Of a stretch of 62,194 nucleotides of DNA, positions 8,075-16,533 are shown piece by piece. The notes below the pieces were generated by a model. It was not told where the DNA came from. It saw only the letters and a list, made by a program, of their open reading frames with translations, and made no database searches. A program made the translations under genes and the position numbers. Numbering within the stretch: the first letter of the stretch is position 1; each line of letters opens with the position of its first letter. This DNA is from Bacillota bacterium (GTDB lineage: Bacteria > Bacillota > Clostridia > Christensenellales > Aristaeellaceae): positions 1 through 62,194 of the forward strand of contig JAEYOV010000008.1 of assembly GCA_023411395.1 (NCBI GenBank), given 5' to 3'.

Positions 8075-8779
8075 TTATTTTGTTTTCAGCAATTTCAGCA
8101 CCCTTGGCGCGGCCGCAATGGCCACCGCCAGGCAGATGGCGGCATCCACCAGCACGAAGGAGTTGTAGCCCAGGCTGTAGGGCCAGGGAGCTATGCCGGC
8201 CTCGGCGGCGTATTCGGCAAAGAACAGCACGCCGCTCAAAGTATGACAGGCCATGCGCAAAAGGCTGACAACGGCGATACCCATGTACAGCGACCATTTG
8301 TTTTGCTTGTTTGCGAACAGGCCCATCAAGCCAATCACTGCAAAGGCAATGGGATAATCCAGCAGGAACTGCCAGAAGCCGACGATGTACGGGTCCTGTA
8401 TTGCCTGCAAAAGGCCATAGGCCAAAGATGCAATCAGCCCGGGTCCTACCCCAAAGGCATAGGAAAAGAGCATCATCGGCAGCATGCTGGCGGGGGTAAC
8501 GGTGCCGCCCTGGGGCATGCGCCACAGGCGAATGTAGGAGAGCACAAAGGCCAGCGCGATGGACAAGGCTGCGTAGGCCAGCAGCTTTGAAGTCCATTTG
8601 GTCTTTTGCCGGGCGATAAACATCAGGCCCGCCCACAAAAGAACCAGCACCGCCAGAATGATCCAGCCGGTCGTTGAAATTTCCCCGAATTTTTCAAACA
8701 CCTTTTGCATGAAGGTAGGTTCCGCCGCCGCGGGCGTTTCCGCTTCGGCCAGGGCTGAGGTAAACAACAGGTTCCACAT
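8075..8779 (-). CDS. thiT: thiamine ECF transporter substrate-binding (S) component
   Basis: Integral membrane S component that captures thiamine for the shared ECF energising module (EcfA, EcfA', EcfT, not in this window). 234 residues. After a short N-terminal tail and an extra membrane helix near residues 25-45 come about six helices. The segment with LWRMPQGGTVTPASMLP matches the conserved thiamine-binding loop of ThiT/YuaJ. The start at 8779 has AGGGAGG upstream; an upstream in-frame ATG falls in the leader terminator and is rejected. A TPP riboswitch and a terminator lie upstream, so thiamine pyrophosphate should shut expression down. The N-terminal helix is an extension relative to the roughly 190-residue family norm. 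Confidence 0.9.
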   Translation of the reverse strand: MWNLLFTSALAEAETPAAAEPTFMQKVFEKFGEISTTGWIILAVLVLLWAGLMFIARQKTKWTSKLLAYAALSIALAFVLSYIRLWRMPQGGTVTPASMLPMMLFSYAFGVGPGLIASLAYGLLQAIQDPYIVGFWQFLLDYPIAFAVIGLMGLFANKQNKWSLYMGIAVVSLLRMACHTLSGVLFFAEYAAEAGIAPWPYSLGYNSFVLVDAAICLAVAIAAAPRVLKLLKTK

Positions 8780-8811
8780 GATAGAATCCTCCCTTTCTTG
8801 TGCATCCATCA

Positions 8812-8845
8812 AGAAATAGAAAACCCGCGGCATAACGCACGCGGG
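8812..8845 (-). terminator. riboswitch-controlled intrinsic terminator of thiT
   Basis: On the minus strand CCCGC and GCGGG arms (8824-8845) close a GC-rich hairpin followed by TTTTCTATTT. It lies between the TPP aptamer and the thiT start, the expected place for ligand-dependent premature termination. A second stem at 8886-8910 (GGG-CACGAAAA pairing with ATTTTCGTG-CCC) lies between aptamer and terminator and may belong to the switching structure. Confidence 0.75.
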
Positions 8846-8910
8846 AAACAGAGGCCGCCCGTTTTTCATCTGCGAAATTCAGGCTGGGACACGAAAATAT
8901 TTTCGTGCCC

Positions 8911-9004
8911 TCCGCTTCCCTACGGTAGGATTACCTACACAGGTTCTAAGGGTCGGGACTTGCGCCCTCTCAGCCACGGTAAAAAACCGTGTTGCCCCCC
9001 TAGC
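8911..9004 (-). ncRNA. TPP riboswitch (thi box)
   Basis: The minus strand shows the diagnostic thi-box landmarks in order: a 5' stem, CTGAGAGGG, then GACCCTTAGAACCTG, then GTAATCCTACCGTAGGGAAGC. These form the P2/P3 and P4/P5 helices that clamp thiamine pyrophosphate. The downstream gene is thiT. With the terminator at 8812-8845 it should act by transcription termination when TPP is abundant. Confidence 0.95.
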
Positions 9005-9065
9005 GGTGGATGCAGTTTTCGAGTATGATTATAGCATAACCATTCAGACTGTCAAGGAGTTACCG

Positions 9066-9653
9066 ATGAAGCATTTTTTCGCTTATTTATCCAGGATGAA
9101 GCTGATCCAGCGCTGGGGGCTGATGCGCAACATCCGGCCGGAGAACGATATGGAGCACGCGCTGCAGGCGGCCATCATCGCCCACGGGCTGGCGGCCGTC
9201 GCCGTAACGCGTTTTGCAAGGCAGGTGAACCCGGAGCATGTGATGGCGCTGGCCATCTATCACGACGCCGGGGAAGTGATCACGGGCGATCTTCCCACGC
9301 CTGTCAAGTACCACAACCCCTTCATGCGCACCGAGTACAAAAAGCTGGAGGAGCTGGCCAATCACAAGCTTTTGACCATGCTGCCAAAAGATCTTCAGCC
9401 CGCCTATGAGCCGTATCTGATCCACCGGGAGGATACCTACGAGTGGAAGCTGGTGAAGGCCGTCGACCGCATTTGCGCCTACATCAAGTGCGTGGAGGAG
9501 GAAAAGGCCGGGAACAGCGAGTTTTTGCAGGCCAAGGCCTCCGTTTTGAAATCCATACAGGAAATCGGCCTGCCGGAGGTACAGGCTTTCATGGCTGAAT
9601 TTGTGCCCAGCTTTGCGCTTTCGCTGGATGAGCTGTCCGGCGGAGGCAACTGA
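9066..9653 (+). CDS. YfbR-like HD-domain 5'-deoxynucleotidase
   Basis: HD-superfamily phosphohydrolase of 196 residues, most like YfbR, which hydrolyses deoxynucleoside 5'-monophosphates. The metal-binding set is visible: H31 (DMEHALQ), H66-D67 (IYHDAGE) and D134 (VDRICAY), plus the TGDLPTPVKY segment of this family. The start at 9066 is preceded by AAGGAG at 9054-9059; the longer in-frame start at 9006 lies next to the riboswitch promoter region and has no such signal. It shares one base with the next gene (TGATG), so the two form an operon divergent from thiT. A role in dNMP turnover fits the presence of dcd further on, but that link is only suggestive. Confidence 0.85.
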   Translation: MKHFFAYLSRMKLIQRWGLMRNIRPENDMEHALQAAIIAHGLAAVAVTRFARQVNPEHVMALAIYHDAGEVITGDLPTPVKYHNPFMRTEYKKLEELANHKLLTMLPKDLQPAYEPYLIHREDTYEWKLVKAVDRICAYIKCVEEEKAGNSEFLQAKASVLKSIQEIGLPEVQAFMAEFVPSFALSLDELSGGGN

Positions 9654-10435
9654 TGCGCCTGGGGCTTTCTTCCGCCGCCTTCTACGGCCGGCTGGAGACG
9701 GAGGAAGCGGCGGCAAGGCTTGGCGAATTTCCGGTGGATACATGCGAAATTTTTTTGGAGACCAGAAGCGAATACAGCAGGGAATTCGGCTTATTGGTAA
9801 AGGAAAAACTCAGGGGCCTTCCCTGCCGTGCCATACACGCCAAGGGCACCCAGTTTGAGGGGGACCTTTTCGGCGCGTCGCCAAGGCAGCGGCAGGACGC
9901 TTTTCAAATGCTGGAAGGCGCTTTGGATTGCGGCCAGGTTCTGGGGGCTTCCATATACGTCTTTCACGGCCAGCCGGACCACTGGGGCGGGCTGCATCCG
10001 GGGCGGATTCCAAGGCTTTGCGAAACGGTGGCCCGCATTGGCGAAATGGCGGGAAAGAGAGGCATCCGCCTTGCCTGGGAAAACGTGTCCTGGTGCGCGC
10101 TGAAAAAGCCCGGGGACGCGGCGTATTTGGCGGAGGCCTGCCCAGGGCTATCCTTTGTGCTGGATATCAAGCAGACTCTTCGCGCGGGGATGGACCCTTT
10201 TGCCTTCCTCCCCGTAATGAAGGGCAGCCTGGTCCACGTTCACGTGCTGGACTTTGATTCCGCCGGTAAGCTTTGCCTGCCGGGCCGGGGAATGTTCGAC
10301 TTTGCGCTTTTGAAACGGGAACTGGACGCCATAGGTTATCAGGGCGATGTGATTCTGGAGCCTTACTCCGCCCAGGCGGAGGATGAGCTTGCGCTTCTTG
10401 GGAGCATTGAATTTCTGCGCTCCGTGTTTGGATGA
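9653..10435 (+). CDS. sugar phosphate isomerase/epimerase-like TIM barrel (AP endonuclease 2 family)
   Basis: 260 residues with the xylose isomerase-like TIM-barrel pattern shared by sugar epimerases and endonuclease IV. Barrel strands carrying likely metal ligands are CEIFLETRS, RAIHAKGTQ, IYVFHGQPD, LAWENVSW, LSFVLDIKQ, VHVHVLDFD and VILEPYS. The endonuclease IV consensus is only partly present, so I do not call it nfo. The substrate is unknown. It is translationally coupled to the YfbR-like gene by a one-base overlap, so a role in nucleotide or sugar-phosphate salvage or in DNA repair are both open. Confidence 0.7.
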   Translation: MRLGLSSAAFYGRLETEEAAARLGEFPVDTCEIFLETRSEYSREFGLLVKEKLRGLPCRAIHAKGTQFEGDLFGASPRQRQDAFQMLEGALDCGQVLGASIYVFHGQPDHWGGLHPGRIPRLCETVARIGEMAGKRGIRLAWENVSWCALKKPGDAAYLAEACPGLSFVLDIKQTLRAGMDPFAFLPVMKGSLVHVHVLDFDSAGKLCLPGRGMFDFALLKRELDAIGYQGDVILEPYSAQAEDELALLGSIEFLRSVFG

Positions 10436-10543
10436 GCGCCATGGCTTAGGGCGGGAAGGACAACGCCTCCCCCGCCGCTTCCGGTTATACAGCTTCCCAC
10501 ATTTCTTTTACACTTGCACATCTGTCCGCCGGCCTGTTTGTGA

Positions 10544-10571
10544 TTGCATAAAAATGGCAAATGTGTATAAT
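10544..10571 (+). promoter_or_regulatory. sigma-A promoter of the BspA-like gene
   Basis: TTGCAT at 10544-10549, a 16-base spacer and a perfect TATAAT at 10566-10571, followed by a 65-base leader and the start at 10637. Confidence 0.7.
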
Positions 10572-10636
10572 AAAGAGTGACCGGTACCTGCGGCGCGGAC
10601 AAGCTCCCCCCTCTTTAAGCCGCAAAGGAGCAGCGT

Positions 10637-12067
10637 ATGAAAACCAAACCCTTGGTGCTATTGCTTTTGCCGTCCCTGCTGACGCTCTTTTTTGTGTTGC
10701 CGGCCTGCGCGCAAAGTGCGGGCGGGCCGGCGGATTTTCAATATGCCCTGGATGGCGGCAAAGCGACCATCACCTATTATATGGGTCAGGAGACGGGCAC
10801 GCTTACCCTGCCGGAGCAGTTGGACGGCCATCCCGTAACGGCCATCGGCCAGGCCGCCTTCCTGGGGAACAAGTTCACCTCCATTGTGATCCCCGCGGGA
10901 CTTACGTTCATCACGCCGGGTGTTTTTGGTAATTGCTATGATTTGAAGAACTTTGACGTAGCCGCCGGGAATCCCGTATATGAGCAGGCGGACGGCGTCT
11001 TGTTCGACAAGGCGCAAAAGCTGCTGCACACATATCCCGCCGCAAGGGCTGCTGCCGGCTATCAAATTCCCCAAGGGACTTTGTTCATCGGCAGCGGCGC
11101 GTTTTTTGGCTGTGAACAGCTCGTGTCCCTGACCCTTCCCGACAGCCTGGCATCCATAGGCGAAAACGCCTTTTACGGCTGCGGAAACCTGACGGCCATA
11201 AACATTCCAAACGGCGTGACCAGCATCGGGAACGGCGCGTTTTCCATGTGCGGGGCGCTTCATGATGTTTCCATCCCCGGCAGTGTGAAAAGCATTGGCG
11301 CCAGCGCCTTTGACGGGTGTTTGAACCTGGCTTCCGTGGCGGTCGCCGCGGACAACCCTGTTTTTGAGGTCGTCGGCGGCGTGCTGTTTGACAAGGCGCA
11401 AAGCATGCTGCATACGTATCCCCAGGCGCTGCCCGACAAAAGTTATCAGGTGCCCGAAGGCACGCTGCATATAGGCAGCCTTGCTTTCGCTTCCTGCACA
11501 GCCCTGACAACCGTGACCATTCCGGACAGCGTCACAAGCATTGGCGAGGCCGCGTTTCTTAACTGTACAGAGCTTAAATCCGTCATACTTCCCAAGGGCT
11601 TAACCCGGCTGGAAGCCAGTGTGTTTGCCGCATGCGAGAATTTGGAGGAAATTCAGATTCCGGATGGCGTAACAAGCATCGGTCCGCAGGCTTTTCATAA
11701 TTGCACAGACCTGAAACAGGCAAATATCCCGTTTGGCCTGACCGTACTGGAGCCTTACGCGTTTGCCTATTGCGGCAATCTTCGCGAAATGGTCATACCA
11801 GCTGGCGTGGTGTCCATTGGCGATGGCGCGTTCATGGGCTGCGACTTTATGTCAAGCGTGGTGATCCAGCCCGGTGTTCAATTTATCTGCGCTGGCGCCT
11901 TTAGCGAATGCTCGTTTATGAAATCGGCAACCATCCCGCAGAGCGTTTCCAGCATCGGGGAGAACGCGTTTTCCGGCTGCGGGAAGCTTGTTGTCTCCGT
12001 TGTGGAAAACAGCTATGCCCATGAATACTTCTACAAGAATAAGCTGCCGTTTGAATTCAGCAAGTAG
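10637..12067 (+). CDS. secreted BspA-like leucine-rich repeat (LRR_5) protein
   Basis: 476 residues. A signal peptide (basic MKTK, hydrophobic core, cleavage near ACA-Q at about residue 30; the LPAC might instead be a poor lipobox) is followed by tandem BspA/Treponema-type LRRs of about 23 residues with the pattern xxIPxGVTSIGxxAFxxC. Twice, at roughly residues 115-160 and 235-285, a module inserts in the form NPV(Y/F)E, then GVLFDKAQ, then LHTYP, which is not a plain repeat. No LPXTG or membrane anchor is seen. Such proteins mediate adhesion and host or matrix contact. Two relatives with the same module lie at 33144-34718 and 34764-35855. AAAGGAG precedes the start. Confidence 0.88.
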   Translation: MKTKPLVLLLLPSLLTLFFVLPACAQSAGGPADFQYALDGGKATITYYMGQETGTLTLPEQLDGHPVTAIGQAAFLGNKFTSIVIPAGLTFITPGVFGNCYDLKNFDVAAGNPVYEQADGVLFDKAQKLLHTYPAARAAAGYQIPQGTLFIGSGAFFGCEQLVSLTLPDSLASIGENAFYGCGNLTAINIPNGVTSIGNGAFSMCGALHDVSIPGSVKSIGASAFDGCLNLASVAVAADNPVFEVVGGVLFDKAQSMLHTYPQALPDKSYQVPEGTLHIGSLAFASCTALTTVTIPDSVTSIGEAAFLNCTELKSVILPKGLTRLEASVFAACENLEEIQIPDGVTSIGPQAFHNCTDLKQANIPFGLTVLEPYAFAYCGNLREMVIPAGVVSIGDGAFMGCDFMSSVVIQPGVQFICAGAFSECSFMKSATIPQSVSSIGENAFSGCGKLVVSVVENSYAHEYFYKNKLPFEFSK

Positions 12068-12145
12068 AAAATTTCCTATTCCCCTGCGGAAAATTATGCT
12101 ATAATGGCATGACCATTTTATTGGCATGATAATTCGGAGGGGGAA

Positions 12146-13567
12146 ATGTTCATGTCCGACAAACGGATAATGCTGGACGTAAACCATATGATGACCGACA
12201 CGCTGGGCTTGCAGTACGGGATTGACGCAAGCCAGGTGAACGCGCTGGCTTCTTATGCCGCCAGGGCGAATCAATATTTGCAGAAAAAACGGGGCACCGG
12301 CTGGCTGGGCTGGATGGAGCTGCCTTATAACCAAAATGAAATCGTGGCCCAGGTAGAACAGACTGCCGCTGAGATACGCAGGGATTTTGACACCTTTGTG
12401 GTTTTAGGCATCGGCGGATCGGCATTGGGCCCCATCGCCGTGCAGCAGGCGCTGAACCACCTGCGTTACAACGAGCTTCCAAAGGCCGTGCGCGGCGGCC
12501 CCAGGCTGTACGTGGAGGACAACATCGACCCGGAGCGGATGCAATCGCTCCTGGACATTATTGATGTAAAGAAAACCTGCTTCAACGTGGTCACCAAGTC
12601 CGGCGCCACCGCCGAGACCATGAGCCAGTATCTGATCATCAGTGACCTTTTGAAAAAGGAAGTGGGCGCCGGCTGGCAAAAGCACATCATCGCCACCACC
12701 GATATGGAAAAGGGCAACCTGATCCGGCTGGCCAAGGCGGAAGGCTTCCGCTTGTTCTATATTCCCGGAAGCGTGGGCGGGCGCTTTTCGGAGCTTAGCC
12801 CCGTGGGTCTTTTACCGGCGGCTGTGTGCGGCATCGATATCCGGGGGATGCTTGCGGGAGCGGCCGATATGGACGCCCGCTGCAAGACTGATGATGTGTG
12901 GCAAAATCCCGCGCTCTTGGAGGCGGCGCTGCAGTACATTGCCATACAGGACATGGATGCTTTTGTTCAGGTGGTCATGCCCTATGCCGACAGCCTGAAA
13001 TACATGGCCGACTGGTTCTGCCAGTTGTGGGCCGAATCCCTGGGCAAGAACGTGACCCGCAAGGGCATGGCGGTGAACGTAGGCCAGACGCCCACCAAGG
13101 CCCTGGGCGTTACAGACCAGCACAGCCAGCTTCAGTTGTACACCGAAGGCCCCTACGACAAGGTCATCACCTTCCTGAAGGTGGGCGCGTTCCGCAACGA
13201 GTCGCCCATTCCCCACGGCTGTGAGGAGTTCCCGGACGTAGCCTTCCTCGGCGGCAAGAGCCTGAACCAATTGATCGCCGCTGAGCTTTCCGGTACCGAA
13301 TACGCATTGTACCGGGCCGGGCGCATGAGCCAGACCATCACCCTGCCGGAGGTCAGCGCCCACACCATCGGCCAATTGCTGTTCTTCTTCCAGATGGCCA
13401 CCGCCTATGCCGGGGAGCTTTTCGACATCGACGCCTTCAACCAGCCGGGCGTGGAGGAAAGCAAGATCGCTTCCTACGCCGTGCTGGGCAACGAAAGCGA
13501 AAAGTACGCAAGGAAGCGCCGGGAGATGACCGGCAAGCCGGGATCGAAGAAGGAATACGTTTTGTGA
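12146..13567 (+). CDS. pgi: glucose-6-phosphate isomerase
   Basis: Interconverts glucose-6-phosphate and fructose-6-phosphate in glycolysis and supplies GlmS with fructose-6-phosphate. 473 residues, within the range of the shorter Firmicute-type enzymes. The signature GSVGGRFSELSPVGLLPA and the sugar-phosphate loop VVTKSGATAETMSQ are intact, as is the C-terminal helix with the catalytic lysine region (GVEESKIASYA). GGAGGGGG lies just before the ATG at 12146; an ATG two codons later is an alternative start. It is followed by a large hairpin at 13574-13611. Confidence 0.96.
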   Translation: MFMSDKRIMLDVNHMMTDTLGLQYGIDASQVNALASYAARANQYLQKKRGTGWLGWMELPYNQNEIVAQVEQTAAEIRRDFDTFVVLGIGGSALGPIAVQQALNHLRYNELPKAVRGGPRLYVEDNIDPERMQSLLDIIDVKKTCFNVVTKSGATAETMSQYLIISDLLKKEVGAGWQKHIIATTDMEKGNLIRLAKAEGFRLFYIPGSVGGRFSELSPVGLLPAAVCGIDIRGMLAGAADMDARCKTDDVWQNPALLEAALQYIAIQDMDAFVQVVMPYADSLKYMADWFCQLWAESLGKNVTRKGMAVNVGQTPTKALGVTDQHSQLQLYTEGPYDKVITFLKVGAFRNESPIPHGCEEFPDVAFLGGKSLNQLIAAELSGTEYALYRAGRMSQTITLPEVSAHTIGQLLFFFQMATAYAGELFDIDAFNQPGVEESKIASYAVLGNESEKYARKRREMTGKPGSKKEYVL

Positions 13568-13573
13568 GAATTG

Positions 13574-13611
13574 GCGGAGAGGGCTTCTTTTGAAAAAGAA
13601 GCCCTCTCCGC
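13574..13611 (+). terminator. long hairpin after pgi
   Basis: A perfect 17-base stem (GCGGAGAGGGCTTCTTT and its complement) closed by TGAA. No strong T run follows on the plus strand. The core AGGGCTTCTTT/AAAGAAGCCCT recurs in the hairpin at 14781-14814. Confidence 0.7.
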
Positions 13612-13661
13612 GTCTCTCCCAGAAAACCTCAATGTATCATGAACATATGCCCGGATTCATT

Positions 13662-13690
13662 TTGACATAGCTGTATGAGGTATGTATGTG
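13662..13690 (+). promoter_or_regulatory. possible promoter of the toroid protein gene
   Basis: A perfect TTGACA at 13662-13667 with a 17-base spacer to a weak -10, TATGTG (13685-13690). A second -10-like TAGAAT lies nearer the gene. Tentative. Confidence 0.4.
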
Positions 13691-13768
13691 TGCAATCAAC
13701 AATGCAAGTACACATCTTTTTTGTATTGTGGTAGAATAAGGAAAACCATTTGGGGGGAGGGACCGCAA

Positions 13769-14713
13769 ATGAAAAAGCTGACTGCGCAGGCATTTCATGA
13801 AATCAACGTATGGATGCATCGAAATGCCCGGCCCATTGACTTGGCGGTGTGGCGGTATCATTTTGAAAACGGAGCGGCGGAGGCGGTTATCCGCGAACTG
13901 GCCCATTTTCAGAATGAGGACGGCGGCTTTGGGCACGCGCTGGAACCGGATTGCTGGAACCCTGATTCTTCGCCCTATACTACCCTGTACGCCATCAATA
14001 TCCTCAGGGACATCGATTTTTTGGATACGCGCCATCCCATGCTGCAAGGCATCTTCCGGTATCTGGATGGCTGCCCGTACTGCTCTGCGGCAGGGTGGCA
14101 TTTCAGCATCCCCTCCAACGATGGCCATCCCCATGCCCCCTGGTGGACGTACAATGAAGAAGCCAACTGCTATGAAAGCATCGGGCTTACGGCCGGAATC
14201 GCGGGATTCATTTTACTGTACGGCGATAAGGATTCCGGGCTGTATGGGAAGGCGCTAGCATATGCCGGCGCCGTCATCGAAAAGCTCAAAACGCCCGGCA
14301 GGTATGGCGACATGGGCATCGGCGGGTACTGCGTTCTGCTGGACAGCATCAAAAAGGCGGGGCTGCAAGAGCGCTTTGACTGCGCGCCTTTTGCCCAGGC
14401 CCTTCAAAAGCAGGTGTATGATACCATTGAACGGGATACCGCCAAATGGGCATATTACGGCGTACGGCCCTCCAACTACATCCATTTGCCTGAGAGCCCC
14501 TACTACAAGGATAACGAGGATATTGTACTTGCGGAATTGGACTACCTGATCGAAACGCGGCCGGCGGGCGGCGTGTGGCCCATCCCCTGGAGCTGGTTTG
14601 ACAACAATGACAAATACCCAAAGGCGTTTGCCATCAGCGAAAACTGGTGGCAGGCCGTGAAGGGCACGGAAAAGGTGCTGCTGCTGAAAAGGTTCGGAAG
14701 GATCGAAATATAA
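13769..14713 (+). CDS. prenyltransferase/squalene-cyclase-like alpha/alpha-toroid protein
   Basis: 314 residues with repeating pairs of helices and motifs such as FQNEDGGFGHALEP, GGVWPIPWSW and ENWWQAVKGTEKVLLL, which recall the QW-type repeats of the terpenoid cyclase/prenyltransferase toroid fold. No DXDD or DDXXD catalytic motif is seen, so I would not call it a cyclase. Stand-alone toroid proteins of this size occur widely in Firmicutes without an assigned role. The start at 13769 follows GGGGGGAGGG; a longer frame opening at 13682 lacks a ribosome binding site. Monocistronic between two hairpins. Confidence 0.65.
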   Translation: MKKLTAQAFHEINVWMHRNARPIDLAVWRYHFENGAAEAVIRELAHFQNEDGGFGHALEPDCWNPDSSPYTTLYAINILRDIDFLDTRHPMLQGIFRYLDGCPYCSAAGWHFSIPSNDGHPHAPWWTYNEEANCYESIGLTAGIAGFILLYGDKDSGLYGKALAYAGAVIEKLKTPGRYGDMGIGGYCVLLDSIKKAGLQERFDCAPFAQALQKQVYDTIERDTAKWAYYGVRPSNYIHLPESPYYKDNEDIVLAELDYLIETRPAGGVWPIPWSWFDNNDKYPKAFAISENWWQAVKGTEKVLLLKRFGRIEI

Positions 14714-14780
14714 AGCAAAACTCCGGTATGATAAGTCAAATGCAAATCTCTCCTCTATGAGGTTTTCTTTGGAGGGGTTC

Positions 14781-14814
14781 GGGGAGGGCTTCTTTTTCAA
14801 AAGAAGCCCTCCCC
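14781..14814 (+). terminator. hairpin after the toroid gene
   Basis: A 16-base perfect stem (GGGGAGGGCTTCTTTT and complement) with a two-base loop. It shares its core with the hairpin at 13574-13611 and its architecture with the one at 27046-27073. Confidence 0.65.
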
Positions 14815-14833
14815 GCTATTTCTGCCCGTGCTC

Positions 14834-14865
14834 CCCGCCGGGTGTTCCTATCCGGCGGGTTTTGT
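14834..14865 (+). terminator. intrinsic terminator before the response-regulator operon
   Basis: CCCGCCGG at 14834-14841 pairs with CCGGCGGG at 14852-14859, followed by TTTTGTG. It lies 43 bases before the response regulator, so it may end upstream transcription or attenuate the operon. Confidence 0.7.
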
Positions 14866-14907
14866 GTTATATTGTAGCCAAAGAAAAGGCAGGAGAATGA
14901 AAACGGC

Positions 14908-16533
14908 ATGTACCGACTGATGCTGGTGGACGATGAGCCGGAGATCCGGGACGGGCTGTTGGAAATCATCAATTGGGCGCAGGAAGGCTTTGAAGTGGTG
15001 GGCGTGGCGGAAAACGGGCTGGAGGCTTTGCAGGTGGCGCAAAGCGTATCGCCGGACCTTGTGGTGACGGACATCCGCATGCCCTTTCTGGATGGGCTGG
15101 AAATGGCGCGCCGCATGCGCCAAGCGCTGCCCACCGTGCAGTTTGTGGTTTTGAGCGGCTATGACGAGTTTGACTACGCCCGCCAGGCCATTCAAATTCA
15201 GATCAAGGATTATGTGCTCAAGCCCATATCCTCCGATGAGTTTGTCAAGGTGCTGCGCCGCGTGAAAAGCCACATGGACGAGGACTTTGCCCAGCGCAGC
15301 GATGTTATCACGCTTCGGGAGCACTTTAAAAGCAGCCTGCCCATTTTAAAAGAGCTTTTGCTCACCTCACTGCTGAACGGGGGCATCTCCACCGCGGAGG
15401 CATTATCAAGCGCAGCCCGGTACGAGCTTTCGGTTGCAAGCCCGCGCTACGCCGTGGCGCTTTTGCGCCTAAGCGGCGTCACGCCCGGCAAAGCGGATCA
15501 CGACCTGAGCCATGACCCGGAACTGATGCGCTTTGCGGTCATGAACATCGCGGAGGAGGTTATCAAAAGTCAGGCCTCCTGCCATGTGTTCCATTACAAC
15601 GGGCTGATCGCCGTTTTGTTCCTGCTTTCCAGCGAGGAGCGGCAGCCCTTTTCCCAGGTGATGGACGTGCTGGAAACGGTGCGGCAGACGGTGAGGCGGT
15701 ATCTGGACTGCGTGACGGCCATCGGGGTCAGCAACCCCTGTTCCCAGCTTCATCAATTGCACCATGCCGCCGGGCAGGCCGCCTCCGCGCTGGACCAGTC
15801 GGCCTTGCTGGAGGAAGGCCAGGTGCTTAGCATTGCCGACGTGGAGCCGGGCAGCGCCAGGCAGCTTGCCGCCGAGGAAATCACGCTGCGGGCGCTGTCC
15901 AACAGCATCAAGCTGGGGAACACGGGCGATGCGGAGGAGCTCATACGCCAGTTGATGGAGGAGGCGCGCAAATCGAAGGCCGCCTTCCGGGATTACCAGG
16001 TGTACCTGCTGGAGGTGTTTCTGGCCATCATCCGTACAGGCCGCGACCTGGAGGTGGAATGGATGGACATCCGGGAGGGGGCGGGGCCTTCGCTGGAAAG
16101 CATGCTCAAAAGCCGCGACCTGGAGGAAACGGAGGCCATGCTCCGCGGCCTGTGCCGCAGCCTCACCGGCTCCATCCGCGACACGCGGCTGGAATCGGGC
16201 AGGCTCATTGTGCGTGAAGCCGTGGATTATGTGAACATCAACTTCATGAGAAGCGACGTTACTTTGGAAAAGGTGTGCCGCCACCTGCACATCAGCGCCG
16301 CCTATTTCAGCACGCTGTTCAAGCGGGAAACGAAAAAGACGTTTCACCAGTACCTGACCGAGCTGCGCATGGACAAGGCCATGACACTTCTTACCGGCAG
16401 CGACCTGAAGACCGCCGACATCGCGGTGCAGGTGGGCCTGAATGACTCCAGCTATTTCAGCTACTCCTTCAAAAAGCACTTTGGCATTTCCCCGTCCCAG
16501 GCCCGCAAAAACCCCAGGGAGGAGAGGCCATGA
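14908..16533 (+). CDS. YesN-type response regulator with AraC DNA-binding domain
   Basis: 541 residues. The N-terminal receiver (1-120) has the acidic pocket DDEPE, the phospho-acceptor D in VVTDIRMPFLDG, and the K in DYVLKPIS. A long linker domain follows, then a C-terminal AraC-type double helix-turn-helix (about 440-540, with VTLEKVCRHLHISAAYFSTLFK and TADIAVQVGLNDSSYFSYSFKK). It partners the histidine kinase immediately downstream, whose ATG overlaps its TGA by four bases. Such pairs usually switch on sugar-uptake genes in Firmicutes; the target here is not visible in the window. Kinase, regulator and a sugar-binding protein form one operon. Confidence 0.92.
   Translation: MYRLMLVDDEPEIRDGLLEIINWAQEGFEVVGVAENGLEALQVAQSVSPDLVVTDIRMPFLDGLEMARRMRQALPTVQFVVLSGYDEFDYARQAIQIQIKDYVLKPISSDEFVKVLRRVKSHMDEDFAQRSDVITLREHFKSSLPILKELLLTSLLNGGISTAEALSSAARYELSVASPRYAVALLRLSGVTPGKADHDLSHDPELMRFAVMNIAEEVIKSQASCHVFHYNGLIAVLFLLSSEERQPFSQVMDVLETVRQTVRRYLDCVTAIGVSNPCSQLHQLHHAAGQAASALDQSALLEEGQVLSIADVEPGSARQLAAEEITLRALSNSIKLGNTGDAEELIRQLMEEARKSKAAFRDYQVYLLEVFLAIIRTGRDLEVEWMDIREGAGPSLESMLKSRDLEETEAMLRGLCRSLTGSIRDTRLESGRLIVREAVDYVNINFMRSDVTLEKVCRHLHISAAYFSTLFKRETKKTFHQYLTELRMDKAMTLLTGSDLKTADIAVQVGLNDSSYFSYSFKKHFGISPSQARKNPREERP

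Noticed and set aside
9653..10435. Calling the TIM-barrel gene endonuclease IV (nfo)
   Set aside because: The fold fits, but the endonuclease IV signatures are incomplete.
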